A stretch of 64,000 nt of DNA from Solirubrobacter ginsenosidimutans. GTDB lineage: Bacteria; Actinomycetota; Thermoleophilia; Solirubrobacterales; Solirubrobacteraceae. The translations under genes were made by a program, and so were the position numbers. The notes below the pieces were generated by a model, which was given only the letters and a program-made list of their open reading frames with translations, was not told the origin of the DNA and ran no database searches. Below, piece after piece: positions 43,853-52,550 of the stretch (its first letter is position 1; every line of letters begins with the position of its first letter). The DNA lies in the NCBI RefSeq assembly GCF_027587205.1, contig NZ_JAPDOD010000007.1:124001-188000 (forward strand), written 5' to 3'.

Positions 43853-44009
43853 TGATCAGACCCCCCTCTGACTTCCCAGGCCCCCTCCGCACTGGATGTC
43901 AGCACACGCATCCCCCGATCGGGCATCGTCGATCAGCGCGCTGACAACTCGGGCTTAGCATCGCCGCGCAATCGGCTCTAGGGAAGCCGGCAAGAGAGAG
44001 GGAGCGAAC

Positions 44010-46895
44010 TTGCGCAAGGGTCTGATCGGCGCGCGGTCGTTGTGCGCGATAGCGCTGGTATCGGGGGCCGCGTTCGGCGCGGCCACGGCGACGGCACATG
44101 CCGCCGCGCCACCACCGGCCGGGGCGGTGCTCTCGCCTGACGGCAAGCGGGCCGCGTGGGCGGGTGCCGACACCAAGAGTGTGTGGGACCAGACGCGCGC
44201 CAGTACGTCAGGGACGTGGCGCGACCCGGAGCGGCTGCTGTCGATCCGCGGCACCGTCGGCAAGATCGTGTACTCGCCTGACAGCAAGCAGGTCGGGTTC
44301 GAGAACCCGCGCGGCGACCACGCGTTCATCGCGGTCTACGACCTGCCGACGAACAAGATCGGCTACGTCGACCCGTCGTTCGGGATCGACAGCGGGCCGG
44401 TGTGGTCGCCGGACGGCAAGCAGATGTCGTTCACGCGCAGCTTCCCGGGGTCGGCGGACCAGCCCGTCACGGCGGACGTGCCGTCCTTCGGCCCGTGGAC
44501 CGAACCGCCGGTGCGTACCAACGACACGTTCACGGTCGCGGACATCCTGCAGGCGCCGATCTCCTACGGGCCCGAGGCCTCCGGCGACGGCCGCTCCGTC
44601 GCCTACATCACGCGCGAGGCGCGCAGCCGCGCGATCTACTTCATGCGCTCCGGCACGCCGTCGCGGCGCATCGTCAACTACCCGGACGACGACGGCCGGG
44701 AGCTCTCGCAGCTCGCGCTCTCGCGCGCCGGCGGCGCCGTCGCGTACGTGCGCGACAGCTCACCCAACGGCGACGGCGAGATCCTCAACCCGGGCTCGGA
44801 CGTCGACACGCCGCATCGCCTGGTCTACGTCGTCGCCTCGCGCTCGAGCGTGCCGCGGCTGCTCGGCGACGGGCTCACGCCGCTGTTCAAGCCGGACGAC
44901 AGCATGCTCGTCTGGCTCAACGGCCGCAGCGTGATGAGCGTCTCGCTGACGTGGGACGCGGAGGGCCACCTCACGGACGCCGGCACCCCGGCGCCCCTGT
45001 TCACGGTGGCCAGCGGCACGCCGTCGAACCTGCGCTTCTCCCCCGACGGCTCGAAGCTGATGTACACGCGCTCGAGCGGCGTCGAGATCTTCGACATGAC
45101 CACGCACACGACGGCGGCGGTCGTCCACACCGGGGCGACGGACGCCGCGCCCGTGTGGTCGCCCGACGGCACGCAGATCGCGTTCCGGCGCACGATCTCC
45201 GGGCAGCCGTGGGCGATCTGGGCCGCCGACGCGGCGACGCTGACGCCGCGCAAGGTGTGGCAGGGAACCACGGGCGCCGGCGCGAGCTACTACGCGCTCG
45301 ACGAGAACCCGACGTTCGAGAGCACGCCGGGCGACCAGATCTTCTGGTCCGACGACGGGATGCTCGCGTTCACGTGGGAGGTCGACGGCTGGCGCCACAT
45401 GTACTCGGTGCCCGCGGCCGGCGGCACCGCGACGCTGCTCACGCCCGGCGACGGCGAGGTCGAGACGGCCCAGGTCGCGCGCGACCACAAGTCGATCGTC
45501 ATCGCCACCAACATCGGCGACATCGCGCGCCGGCACCTGTTCTCGGTCGGCTTCCACGGCGGCGCGCCGGTGGAGCTCGCGGGCGGGCACCCGAGCCAGT
45601 GGGCGCCGATGCCGCTCGCCGACGGTGAGCTCGCCTATGTCGAGGGCAGCTACAACGTCCCGCCGACGATCTACATCCGCGACGCCGCCGGCTCGCTCTC
45701 CAAGGGCGGCCCGGACCTTCCGGCGACCTATCCGGTCGACAAGCTCGTCGAGCCGACCGCGGTCACGTTCCCGTCGTCGGTCGACCACATGACCGTGCAC
45801 GGGCAGCTCTTCACGCCCACCCACCCGACGGGTTGCGCGCTGATCTTCCCGCACGGCGGCCCGTCGCGGCAGATGCTGCTGGGCTACCACTACTACGACA
45901 CCTACACCGTGCTGTACGAGATGAACCAGTACTTCGCCAGCCACGGCTGCGTCGTGCTGTCGGTCGACTACCGCGGCGGGATCATGTACGGCAACGCGTG
46001 GCGCACGTTCCCGGGCCGCGGCAACACCAGCGCGTCCGAGTACCAGGACATCCAGGGCGGCGCCGCGTTCCTGCTCGCCCAGGCGGGGGTCGACCCGGCC
46101 AAGGTCGGCATCTACGGTCTCTCCTACGGTGGCTATCTGACGACGCTCGGCGTGTCCCGCAACTCGAACATCTTCCACGTCGCGTGGGAGATGGCGGGCA
46201 ACAACGGCAACGCGGCGGTCGCCAACCTCGCGTCATGGACGGCGCCGACGCTGCTCGAGCAGGGCGACGACGACCGCAACGTGGACTTCAGCGACAACGT
46301 CGCGGTCGTGCGTGCGATCAAGGCGCAGAAGCCGTCGCTGGAGTTCCAGACGCACGTGATGCCCAACGAGCAGCACGAGATGTACATGCGCTTCCGCGAC
46401 CTCGTCGACGTCTACGACCTCGGCGGCCAGTGGATGCTCACCCACCTGTTCCCGGGGGTGGCGAACACGCCCGGCGACGTCGGCGGGTCGGTCCCGGCGA
46501 CGCTCTCGCTGACGATCGGCGGGCCGGCGAGCTTCGGCCCGTTCACGCCGGGGATCGCGAAGGACTACAGCGCCGCGACGACCGCCACGGTGACCTCGAC
46601 CGCGGGTGACGCGGCACTGTCGGTCGCCGACACGAGCGGGGGGGCGGCGGGCCATCTCGTCAACGGCACCTTCGCGCTCGCCCAGGCGCTGCAGGTGCGG
46701 GCGACGCGGGCCGGCGCCGACACGCCGTTCGGCGCGCTGGGCGCGACGCCGCTGTCGCTGCTCTCCTACGCGGCCCCGCTCAGCAATGACGCGGTCGCAC
46801 TGGAGTTCCGCCAGCACGTGGACGCCGGGGACGCGCTGCGTACCGGCACCTACGGCAAGACGCTGACGTTCACGCTGTCGACGACGACGCCGTAA
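44010..46895 (+). CDS. secreted S9 (prolyl oligopeptidase-like) peptidase with shared C-terminal domain
   Basis: 961 residues from TTG 44010, preceded by the ribosome site AGAGAGAGGGAG. Sec signal peptide (LVSGAAFGAATATAHA). Residues about 40-560 contain TolB-like propeller repeats (LSPDGKRAAWAG, YSPDSKQVGFE, WSPDGKQMSFT, FSPDGSKLMYT, WSPDGTQIAFR). The alpha/beta hydrolase follows: Ser705 in GLSYGGYL, Asp in QGDDDRNVDF and His in NEQHEMY. After about residue 820 comes the 140-residue domain shared with the protein at 1768-3723. It cleaves peptides outside the cell. A strong hairpin terminates transcription. Confidence 0.85.
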   Translation: MRKGLIGARSLCAIALVSGAAFGAATATAHAAAPPPAGAVLSPDGKRAAWAGADTKSVWDQTRASTSGTWRDPERLLSIRGTVGKIVYSPDSKQVGFENPRGDHAFIAVYDLPTNKIGYVDPSFGIDSGPVWSPDGKQMSFTRSFPGSADQPVTADVPSFGPWTEPPVRTNDTFTVADILQAPISYGPEASGDGRSVAYITREARSRAIYFMRSGTPSRRIVNYPDDDGRELSQLALSRAGGAVAYVRDSSPNGDGEILNPGSDVDTPHRLVYVVASRSSVPRLLGDGLTPLFKPDDSMLVWLNGRSVMSVSLTWDAEGHLTDAGTPAPLFTVASGTPSNLRFSPDGSKLMYTRSSGVEIFDMTTHTTAAVVHTGATDAAPVWSPDGTQIAFRRTISGQPWAIWAADAATLTPRKVWQGTTGAGASYYALDENPTFESTPGDQIFWSDDGMLAFTWEVDGWRHMYSVPAAGGTATLLTPGDGEVETAQVARDHKSIVIATNIGDIARRHLFSVGFHGGAPVELAGGHPSQWAPMPLADGELAYVEGSYNVPPTIYIRDAAGSLSKGGPDLPATYPVDKLVEPTAVTFPSSVDHMTVHGQLFTPTHPTGCALIFPHGGPSRQMLLGYHYYDTYTVLYEMNQYFASHGCVVLSVDYRGGIMYGNAWRTFPGRGNTSASEYQDIQGGAAFLLAQAGVDPAKVGIYGLSYGGYLTTLGVSRNSNIFHVAWEMAGNNGNAAVANLASWTAPTLLEQGDDDRNVDFSDNVAVVRAIKAQKPSLEFQTHVMPNEQHEMYMRFRDLVDVYDLGGQWMLTHLFPGVANTPGDVGGSVPATLSLTIGGPASFGPFTPGIAKDYSAATTATVTSTAGDAALSVADTSGGAAGHLVNGTFALAQALQVRATRAGADTPFGALGATPLSLLSYAAPLSNDAVALEFRQHVDAGDALRTGTYGKTLTFTLSTTTP

Positions 46896-46903
46896 CGGCA
46901 GGG

Positions 46904-46935
46904 GGGAGCCGGGGCCGAGAACGGCCCCGGCTCCC
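46904..46935 (+). terminator. intrinsic hairpin terminator after S9 peptidase
   Basis: GGGAGCCGGGGCC, loop GAGAAC, then the exact complement GGCCCCGGCTCCC: a 13-bp perfect stem 8 nt after the stop. No T tract, as in the terminator at 3730. Confidence 0.82.
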
Positions 46936-46942
46936 GCCCGCT

Positions 46943-46948
46943 TAGGAT
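46943..46948 (+). promoter_or_regulatory. -10 element for leaderless LuxR transcript
   Basis: TAGGAT lies 6 nt before the GTG at 46955, so transcription would begin at the start codon. It directly follows the terminator of the previous gene. No clear -35. Confidence 0.45.
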
Positions 46949-46954
46949 GGGCCT

Positions 46955-49729
46955 GTGCTGCTCGAGCGCCACGACGAGCTGTCGGTCCTGCGGGCGCTGG
47001 CCGGTGCGGCGTCACAAGGTCACCCGGGACTGCTGGTGATCGAGGGACCAGCGGCCATCGGCAAGAGCCGGCTGCTCGCCGAAGCGCGTCGCGAGGCCCG
47101 CGCGGCCGGCGTGACGGTGCTCAGCGCCCGCGCCGGGGAGCTCGAGCGCGGGCTCGCGTTCGGCGTCGTCCGTCAGCTGTTCGAAGGCGCCGTCTCGGAG
47201 CCGTGGTTCGCGGGCGCGGCAGCGGCGGCCCGCGAGGTCTTCGACGGACCGGCGACCGGCGTCGGGTTCGAGGACGCGTCGTTCGCGATCCTGCATGCGC
47301 TGTACCGGCTGACGATCGCGCTCGCCGAGGACGCCCCGCTGCTGCTCGTCGTCGACGACCTGCAGTGGTGCGACGAGCCGTCCCTGCGCTGGCTGTGTTA
47401 CCTCGTCCGCCGGCTCGACGGCCTCCGCGGCACGCTCGTGTTGGGCGTGCGCCCGTTCGAGCGCCACCCGCACGCGCACCTGATCGGGGAGATCGCCCGC
47501 GACCCGCTCACCGTCGCCCTGCAGCCCAAGCCGCTGACCGAGCGCGCGTGCGCGGCGCTGCTCGAGGATGGTGCCGACGAGGCGTTCACCCGCGCCTGTC
47601 ACCGCGCGACGGGCGGGAACCCGTTGCTTTTGGTCGAGTTGGCGAAGACCTTGCGCGCCGAGGGCGTCACGCCCGACGCGGCGCATCTCGCGGACGTCGA
47701 CGCGCTCGCCCCGCGCGCGGCGTCGCGTGCGGTGCTGGTGCGGATCGGCCGCTTGAGTGCCGGTGCCGCGGCGGTCGCGCGCGCGACCGCGGTGCTCGGC
47801 GACGATGCCGCGCTGCCGCTGGTGGCCGAGCTGGCGGGCCTGGACGACGTCGCGGCGGTGGCCGCGGCCGGCGAGCTGGTGGGCGCCGAGGTGTTCGCCG
47901 ACGACGTGGCGATGGCGTTCGTGCACCCGGTCATCCGGGCGGCCGTCTACGAGGACGTCCCCGTCCACCAGCGCTCGGTCGCGCACGAGCGCGCGGCGCG
48001 GTTGCTGCGGGATCGCGCGAGCTCTCCCGGGCCGGTCGCCACGCAGCTCATGCACGCGCCGGAGCGCGGCGAGGCGTGGGTCGTCGACACCCTTGCGGAG
48101 GCGGCGCGGGCCGCGCAGCGCGCGGGCTCCGCCACGAGCGCCACGTCCTATCTCACCCGCGCGCTGGCCGAGCCACCGCCGGCCGAGCGCCGCGCGCAGG
48201 TGCTGCTCGCGCTCGCGAACGTCGAGAAGGGGCACAACCTCAGCGACTCGGTCGAGCACCTGACCGCCGCGCTGGAGTTGATGGAGGACCCGCTCGCCCG
48301 CGGCGCCGCGGCGCTGCAGCTCGCGCGGGCGCTGGCGATGAGCCGGCGGGCGGATGAGGGGGTGGCGCTCGCCCGCCGCACGATGAAGGAGCTGCCACCC
48401 GACGCCGGGCTGCTGCTCGCGGCGCTTGAGGCGTTGCAGCTGACGGCGCCGTTGCTGGGGGCCAGCGAGCCGGTGCCGGCGGAGCGGTTCGAGCGCCACC
48501 GGCGCTTGCCGCTGGCGCCGGGAGCCGGGCCGAAGCTGCTCGCGGCGATCGCCGCGCACCAGTGGGCGTACGGCGGTGGCTCGGCCGCCGAGTGCGCGGC
48601 GCTGGCGCTGGCGTCGCTGGAGGGCTGGGAGCTGATCCGCGCCGAGAACCTCGTCCTGTCGGTCGCGGCGACCTTGGTCCTGGTGCTCGCCGACCGCGAC
48701 GAGGCGCTCGACGCCTGGGCCGCGTTGCTGGCGGGCGCGCACGCGCGCGGCTCGCTCAGCGCCAAGGCGGCCACGAGCGTCTTCCGGGGCTACACGCTCT
48801 ACCGCCATGGCGAACTGGCCGAGGCGGAGGCCTCGCTGCGCGACGCGGTCGAGGAGCTCACGCTCGGCAACCTCGGAGGCGAGGGCCGCACCGAGACCGC
48901 CGCGTGGCTGGCCGGCGTGCTTCGCGAGCGCGGCGACCTCGCCGGCGCGCGGGGCGAGCTCGAGGCGGTGAGCGACCGCGGCGACGCGTCCCACGGGACG
49001 CGCTACTGGCTCGACAGCCTCACCGAGCAGCTGCTCGCCGAAGAGCGCTACGAAGAGGCGCTGGCCCATGCCCGCGAAGCCGCGCGCCGCTTCGCCCACC
49101 TCTCAGCGGTCGACACGCCGGCGCGCGCGCACCAGGCCGTCGCGCTCCAGCAGCTCGGCCGCCGTGAGGAGGCGCTGGCGCTGGCCGCCGAGGAGGTCGA
49201 GGCGGCCCGCCGCTGGGGCGCGCCGTCGATCGTGGCTCGGGCGCTGCGGGTCCTCGGCACGCTCGAGCATGCCGAAGGGATCGGGCATCTGCAGGAGGCC
49301 GTCGCGCTCGCGCAACGCTCTCCGGCGCGGCTCGAACACGCCAAGGCACTGGCCGCGCTCGGCGGCGCGTTGCGCGCCGCCCGCCGGCCGACGGAGGCGC
49401 GTGACCCGCTGCGCCAGGCGCTCGAGCTCGCCCACGCGCGCGGTGCGAGCTCGCTGGCGTCTCGTGTGCGCAGCGAGCTCTACGCCGCGGGCGGGCGCCC
49501 GCGCACGACGGCGCTCCAGGGCCTCGCCGCGCTCACGCCGTCCGAGCGGCGGGTCGCCGAACGCGCCGCCGCCGGACAGACCAACCGCGCGATCGCCGAG
49601 GCGCTGTTCGTCACGCCCAAGACCGTGGAGCTGCATCTCCGCAACGCGTATCGCAAGCTCGGCGCCCAGAAGCGGCACGAGCTCGCGGCGCTGCTCGAGC
49701 CCACAACGGAGCTCACCGCCGGGCGCTGA
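46955..49729 (+). CDS. large ATP-binding LuxR (LAL/MalT-like) regulator
   Basis: 924 residues from GTG 46955. An N-terminal AAA/STAND ATPase (Walker A GPAAIGKSR, about residues 30-38; Walker B LLLVVDDLQWCD) is followed by a long helical TPR-like region. A C-terminal LuxR helix-turn-helix (LTPSERRVAERAAAGQTNRAIAEALFVTPKTVELHLRNAYRKLGAQKR) ends the protein. LAL regulators integrate a ligand with ATP to activate nearby genes. It is a single gene with its own leaderless promoter, and its target is unknown. Confidence 0.88.
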   Translation: MLLERHDELSVLRALAGAASQGHPGLLVIEGPAAIGKSRLLAEARREARAAGVTVLSARAGELERGLAFGVVRQLFEGAVSEPWFAGAAAAAREVFDGPATGVGFEDASFAILHALYRLTIALAEDAPLLLVVDDLQWCDEPSLRWLCYLVRRLDGLRGTLVLGVRPFERHPHAHLIGEIARDPLTVALQPKPLTERACAALLEDGADEAFTRACHRATGGNPLLLVELAKTLRAEGVTPDAAHLADVDALAPRAASRAVLVRIGRLSAGAAAVARATAVLGDDAALPLVAELAGLDDVAAVAAAGELVGAEVFADDVAMAFVHPVIRAAVYEDVPVHQRSVAHERAARLLRDRASSPGPVATQLMHAPERGEAWVVDTLAEAARAAQRAGSATSATSYLTRALAEPPPAERRAQVLLALANVEKGHNLSDSVEHLTAALELMEDPLARGAAALQLARALAMSRRADEGVALARRTMKELPPDAGLLLAALEALQLTAPLLGASEPVPAERFERHRRLPLAPGAGPKLLAAIAAHQWAYGGGSAAECAALALASLEGWELIRAENLVLSVAATLVLVLADRDEALDAWAALLAGAHARGSLSAKAATSVFRGYTLYRHGELAEAEASLRDAVEELTLGNLGGEGRTETAAWLAGVLRERGDLAGARGELEAVSDRGDASHGTRYWLDSLTEQLLAEERYEEALAHAREAARRFAHLSAVDTPARAHQAVALQQLGRREEALALAAEEVEAARRWGAPSIVARALRVLGTLEHAEGIGHLQEAVALAQRSPARLEHAKALAALGGALRAARRPTEARDPLRQALELAHARGASSLASRVRSELYAAGGRPRTTALQGLAALTPSERRVAERAAAGQTNRAIAEALFVTPKTVELHLRNAYRKLGAQKRHELAALLEPTTELTAGR

Positions 49730-49738
49730 CGAAGCGAC

Positions 49739-50017
49739 CTACTTGCCCCAGTTGCCCATCCAGCGGGTGCGGCGGCCGTGACGGGCCTGGTGGCGCGTCC
49801 ACAACGTGGCGGCGGTGATGGTCGCGAAGAACGTCACCCCGAACGCGACGGCATTGGAGGCGGACTCGGACGAGTTGAAGACGAAGTCGCCGAACAGGAA
49901 CCACACGATGGCGATGAGCACGGAGCCGACGGCGCACCAGCCGATGAGGCGCGGGAGGCCGTACCCGGCCCAGCTCTGGAGCTGCTTGGCGTCGGGGTCT
50001 GGATCGGGAGCGCCCAC
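49739..50017 (-). CDS. small two-helix membrane protein
   Basis: 92 residues from GTG 50017. Two hydrophobic helices (LIGWCAVGSVLIAIVWFLFG and VAFGVTFFATITAATLW) with a basic C-terminus (RHQARHGRRTRWMGNWGK). No known family recognised. Its 3' end lies 10 bp from the convergent LuxR gene. Confidence 0.65.
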   Translation of the reverse strand: MGAPDPDPDAKQLQSWAGYGLPRLIGWCAVGSVLIAIVWFLFGDFVFNSSESASNAVAFGVTFFATITAATLWTRHQARHGRRTRWMGNWGK

Positions 50018-50065
50018 GACGTGACCTTAACCCGGTCGCCCGGACCGTTGGGTTTTCTCGCGGGG

Positions 50066-50071
50066 TAAGCT
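50066..50071 (+). promoter_or_regulatory. -10 element for leaderless chagasin-like transcript
   Basis: TAAGCT ends 6 nt before the GTG at 50078, which would put the transcription start on the start codon. No -35 recognised. Confidence 0.4.
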
Positions 50072-50077
50072 CGCGCC

Positions 50078-50449
50078 GTGCTCACGCTCCTGCTCGTCGC
50101 CTTCAGCCTGGCCCACGCGCCGCCCGCGACCAAGACGCTGACGATCTCCGACAGCGGGAAGACGGTCACGATCGCGGCGCACCAGAAGCTCCGGATCAGC
50201 CTGGACGAGTGCGGGAGCTGCGGGTACCGCTGGGAGACCAAGGTCAAGCCCGATCCGAAGGTGCTGACGCGGGGACCGCAGGGGCACGAGAACGCCGGCT
50301 GTGAGCCGCCGTGCGTCGGCGGCAGCGGCACGACGATCTTCCGCTACACGGGTAAGGCGTCCGGGCGGACGACGCTCCGGCTCGAGTACTTCGGGCCCGG
50401 GAAGTCGAAGCCGGCGAAGACCTTCCGGCTCACCGTGCGGGTGCGCTGA
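50078..50449 (+). CDS. chagasin-like (inhibitor family I42) peptidase inhibitor, divergent
   Basis: 123 residues from GTG 50078 with a signal peptide (TLLLVAFSLAHA). The loops of the I42 fold are seen in modified form: the region normally NPTTGYxW reads DECGSCGYRWE, and the second Gly-rich loop reads CVGGSGTTIFRY. Four Cys (in DEC, GSC, AGC and PPC) suggest two disulfides. Chagasin-type inhibitors block papain-like peptidases. The third loop (RPW) is not obvious, so inhibition is uncertain. Its last 106 bp overlap the convergent amidohydrolase gene. Confidence 0.65.
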   Translation: MLTLLLVAFSLAHAPPATKTLTISDSGKTVTIAAHQKLRISLDECGSCGYRWETKVKPDPKVLTRGPQGHENAGCEPPCVGGSGTTIFRYTGKASGRTTLRLEYFGPGKSKPAKTFRLTVRVR

Positions 50450-51171
50450 ACAGGCTCGATCAGGCGCAGTACGTTCGTGCTCAGCACGCGGCGCTCGTCC
50501 GCCGGCCGGAGTCCCAGCAGCTCGATCTTGGCGAGTTCGAGGCCGGGGTGCAGCCACGGGCCGTCGCTGCCGAACAGCACCTGCCGCGGGCGCCGCCGCA
50601 CGGCTTCGGCGAGCAGGTCGAACCGCCGGACCGCGGAGGTGTCGGTGTGCACGTTGCGGTGGCGGATCAGCAGCCCGATCATGGCCACCTGCGCCCGCCA
50701 CTCGTCGGCGAAGCTGCCGAGGTGCGGGATGATGAACGCGACGTCGGGATACTCGCCCGCGAGCAACTCCGCCGTCTCGACCTCGCCCATCACGTCGTAG
50801 AGAACGGGGAGCCGGAACCGCCGCGCCGCCTCGCAGATCTCGCGCGTGATCCGGCCGTCGTGGCGGTGCACTTTGATGCCGCGGAAGTCGTGTTCCTCGA
50901 CCGCCTCGCGCACCATCGGGTGCACGCGCCCGGCGTCGCGAACCGGGTGCACGAACGCGAACCCATAGAGCCGGCCACGCGAGCGGGCAACGATGCGCGC
51001 GACCGCTCGGTTGGCGAGCGCATAGTCGGAGTGAAAGGCCGGGAAGACGACGGTGCGCTCGATGCCCGCCCGTGCCGCTCGCGCGAGGTAGCGGCCGAGA
51101 TGCGCCTCCGTGTCCCACGGGCCGGTCAGGCCGTCGCCGATCCCGGCGTGGCAGTGGCAGTCGACGATCAC
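50344..51171 (-). CDS. amidohydrolase (TIM-barrel metal-dependent hydrolase)
   Basis: 275 residues from GTG 51171. It has the amidohydrolase_2 pattern: VIVDCHCHAGIGDG at the N-terminus (metal-binding H-x-H), GIKVHRHDGR, FIIPHLGSF (metal/His position) and VLFGSDGPWLHP near the end (catalytic Asp). It should hydrolyse or decarboxylate a small substrate in the cytoplasm. The C-terminal 35 residues extend past the usual end of the family and overlap the opposing chagasin-like gene; the true stop is as given. It is divergent from the sigma-54 gene. Confidence 0.82.
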   Translation of the reverse strand: MIVDCHCHAGIGDGLTGPWDTEAHLGRYLARAARAGIERTVVFPAFHSDYALANRAVARIVARSRGRLYGFAFVHPVRDAGRVHPMVREAVEEHDFRGIKVHRHDGRITREICEAARRFRLPVLYDVMGEVETAELLAGEYPDVAFIIPHLGSFADEWRAQVAMIGLLIRHRNVHTDTSAVRRFDLLAEAVRRRPRQVLFGSDGPWLHPGLELAKIELLGLRPADERRVLSTNVLRLIEPVQRTRTVSRKVFAGFDFPGPKYSSRSVVRPDALPV

Positions 51172-51201
51172 GTCTGGGCGCCCAGCAAGATCCGGGCCAG
51201 C

Positions 51202-51217
51202 TGGCCCGCATCTTGCA
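51202..51217 (+). promoter_or_regulatory. sigma-54 promoter (-24/-12) of rpoN
   Basis: TGGCCCGCATCTTGCA: GG at -25/-24, exactly 10 bp, GC at -13/-12. It matches the consensus TGGCACG-N4-TTGCW. The predicted start at 51228 gives a 46-nt leader to the rpoN GTG. The motif recurs three more times in the next 11 kb, once identical. Confidence 0.8.
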
Positions 51218-51273
51218 GCCACGGGACCGTTAGAGTCGACCTGCGGCCGCGCCGCCGCGAGGAGGTTGAGACA

Positions 51274-52518
51274 GTGTCGTCGTTCGCGCTCCAGATGGCC
51301 ATGGCGCCCAGGGTCGCCCTGGAGGTCTCGCCCGCCCAGATCGCGTTCAGTGAGCTGCTCGCCGTGCCGTGCGCGGCGATGGAGACGCTGATCGAGCGCG
51401 AGCTGTGCGCCAACGCGGCGCTGGAGCGGCTCGACGCCGGCGAATGTCCGATCTGCCGCGGCTCGTGGCGGGTGCGCTGCCCGGTGTGCTCGGTGCCGCG
51501 GCGGCGCGAGCGCGCGACCGGCGACATCGCCGATGTCGCCGCCGCCGAGCCGGACGCCCAGGAGTTGCTGCGCGCCGCGCAGCTGGAGACGTGCGCGGCC
51601 GACGCGCCGATCGTCGAGGCCGTGGTCGACAGCCTCGACGAGCACGGGCTGCTGGATCGCTCGTGCGCGGAGATCGCCGGCGAGCTCGGCGTCGGCGAGG
51701 CCGACGTCGGGCGGGTGCTCGGGGTGATCCGCAGTGTCGGGCCGCCCGGTGTCGGCGCCGCCGACATCAGCGAGTGCCTGCTGCTGCAACTCGACGCGCT
51801 CGGTCTCGACGACGCCGATCTCGCCCGCGCGGTGATCGCCGGGCACCTCCCGGCACTGGCGCGCGGACGGTTCAGCTCGATCGCGCGAGCGCTCGGAGTC
51901 CCGCGCGCGCGGATCTGCGAAGTGCTCGAGCTGATCCGCCGCCGGCTGCGGCCGTACCCCGCCTTCGACGGCCGCGCCGCGGCGGTGACGTCCTACGTCG
52001 TCCCTGACGTGGTCGTGCGCCAGGGCGACGGCGGCTTCGCCGTCGAGCTGGTCGAGCCCGTCATGATGCGGCTGGGCGTGCGCTCCGGTGCGCCGGAGGC
52101 TTCGCGGGCGAGAGCGTTTCTCGCCCAGCTCCACGACCGCTGGAACACGCTGCGGCGGGTCGCCGAGTACACCGTCGAGCGCCAGCAGGACTTCCTGACC
52201 GACGGCCCGGCGGCGCTGCGACCGCTGACGCGCGCCGAGGTCGCCGCCGCTCTGGACCTCCACGAGTCCACCGTGAGCCGCGCGATCGCGGGTAAGCACG
52301 CGCTGGTCCCGGACGGCACGATGCTCCCGCTGTCGCGGTTCTTCGGCGTCAGCGGCGGCGTCGACGGCGAGCTGCGCCGGCTGCTCGAATCGGCCGTGGA
52401 CCCGCTGTCGGACCAGCGCCTCACGGATCTCCTGCGAGACGCCGGCTATCCGATCGCTCGCCGGACGGTCGCCAAGCACCGGGCGCGACTCGGGTACAAC
52501 GCCGCGTCGCTGCGCTGA
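51274..52518 (+). CDS. rpoN: RNA polymerase sigma-54 factor (RpoN)
   Basis: 414 residues from GTG 51274 with GAGGAGG 8 nt upstream. Region I is seen at the N-terminus (FALQMAMAPRVALEVSPAQIAFSELLAVP, Gln-rich in most relatives but Ala-rich here). A Cys-rich insert follows at about 50-75 (ECPICRGSWRVRCPVCSVPRR, resembling a zinc knuckle). The core-binding domain and the DNA-binding HTH (LTRAEVAAALDLHESTVSRAIAGKHALV) come next. The RpoN box ARRTVAKHRARL starts at residue 395. It binds core RNA polymerase and needs an AAA+ activator. Sigma-54 is rare in Actinobacteria, and the Cys-rich insert is unusual. Confidence 0.9.
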   Translation: MSSFALQMAMAPRVALEVSPAQIAFSELLAVPCAAMETLIERELCANAALERLDAGECPICRGSWRVRCPVCSVPRRRERATGDIADVAAAEPDAQELLRAAQLETCAADAPIVEAVVDSLDEHGLLDRSCAEIAGELGVGEADVGRVLGVIRSVGPPGVGAADISECLLLQLDALGLDDADLARAVIAGHLPALARGRFSSIARALGVPRARICEVLELIRRRLRPYPAFDGRAAAVTSYVVPDVVVRQGDGGFAVELVEPVMMRLGVRSGAPEASRARAFLAQLHDRWNTLRRVAEYTVERQQDFLTDGPAALRPLTRAEVAAALDLHESTVSRAIAGKHALVPDGTMLPLSRFFGVSGGVDGELRRLLESAVDPLSDQRLTDLLRDAGYPIARRTVAKHRARLGYNAASLR

Positions 52519-52522
52519 GAAT

Positions 52523-52538
52523 TGGCCCGCTTCTTGCA
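52523..52538 (+). promoter_or_regulatory. sigma-54 promoter of the calcineurin/deaminase gene
   Basis: TGGCCCGCTTCTTGCA with GG-N10-GC spacing. The predicted transcription start is 52549, two bases before GTG 52551. An ATG at 52542 lies upstream of that start and would be untranscribed, which decides the start codon. Confidence 0.82.
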
Positions 52539-52550
52539 GCCATGCGCAGC

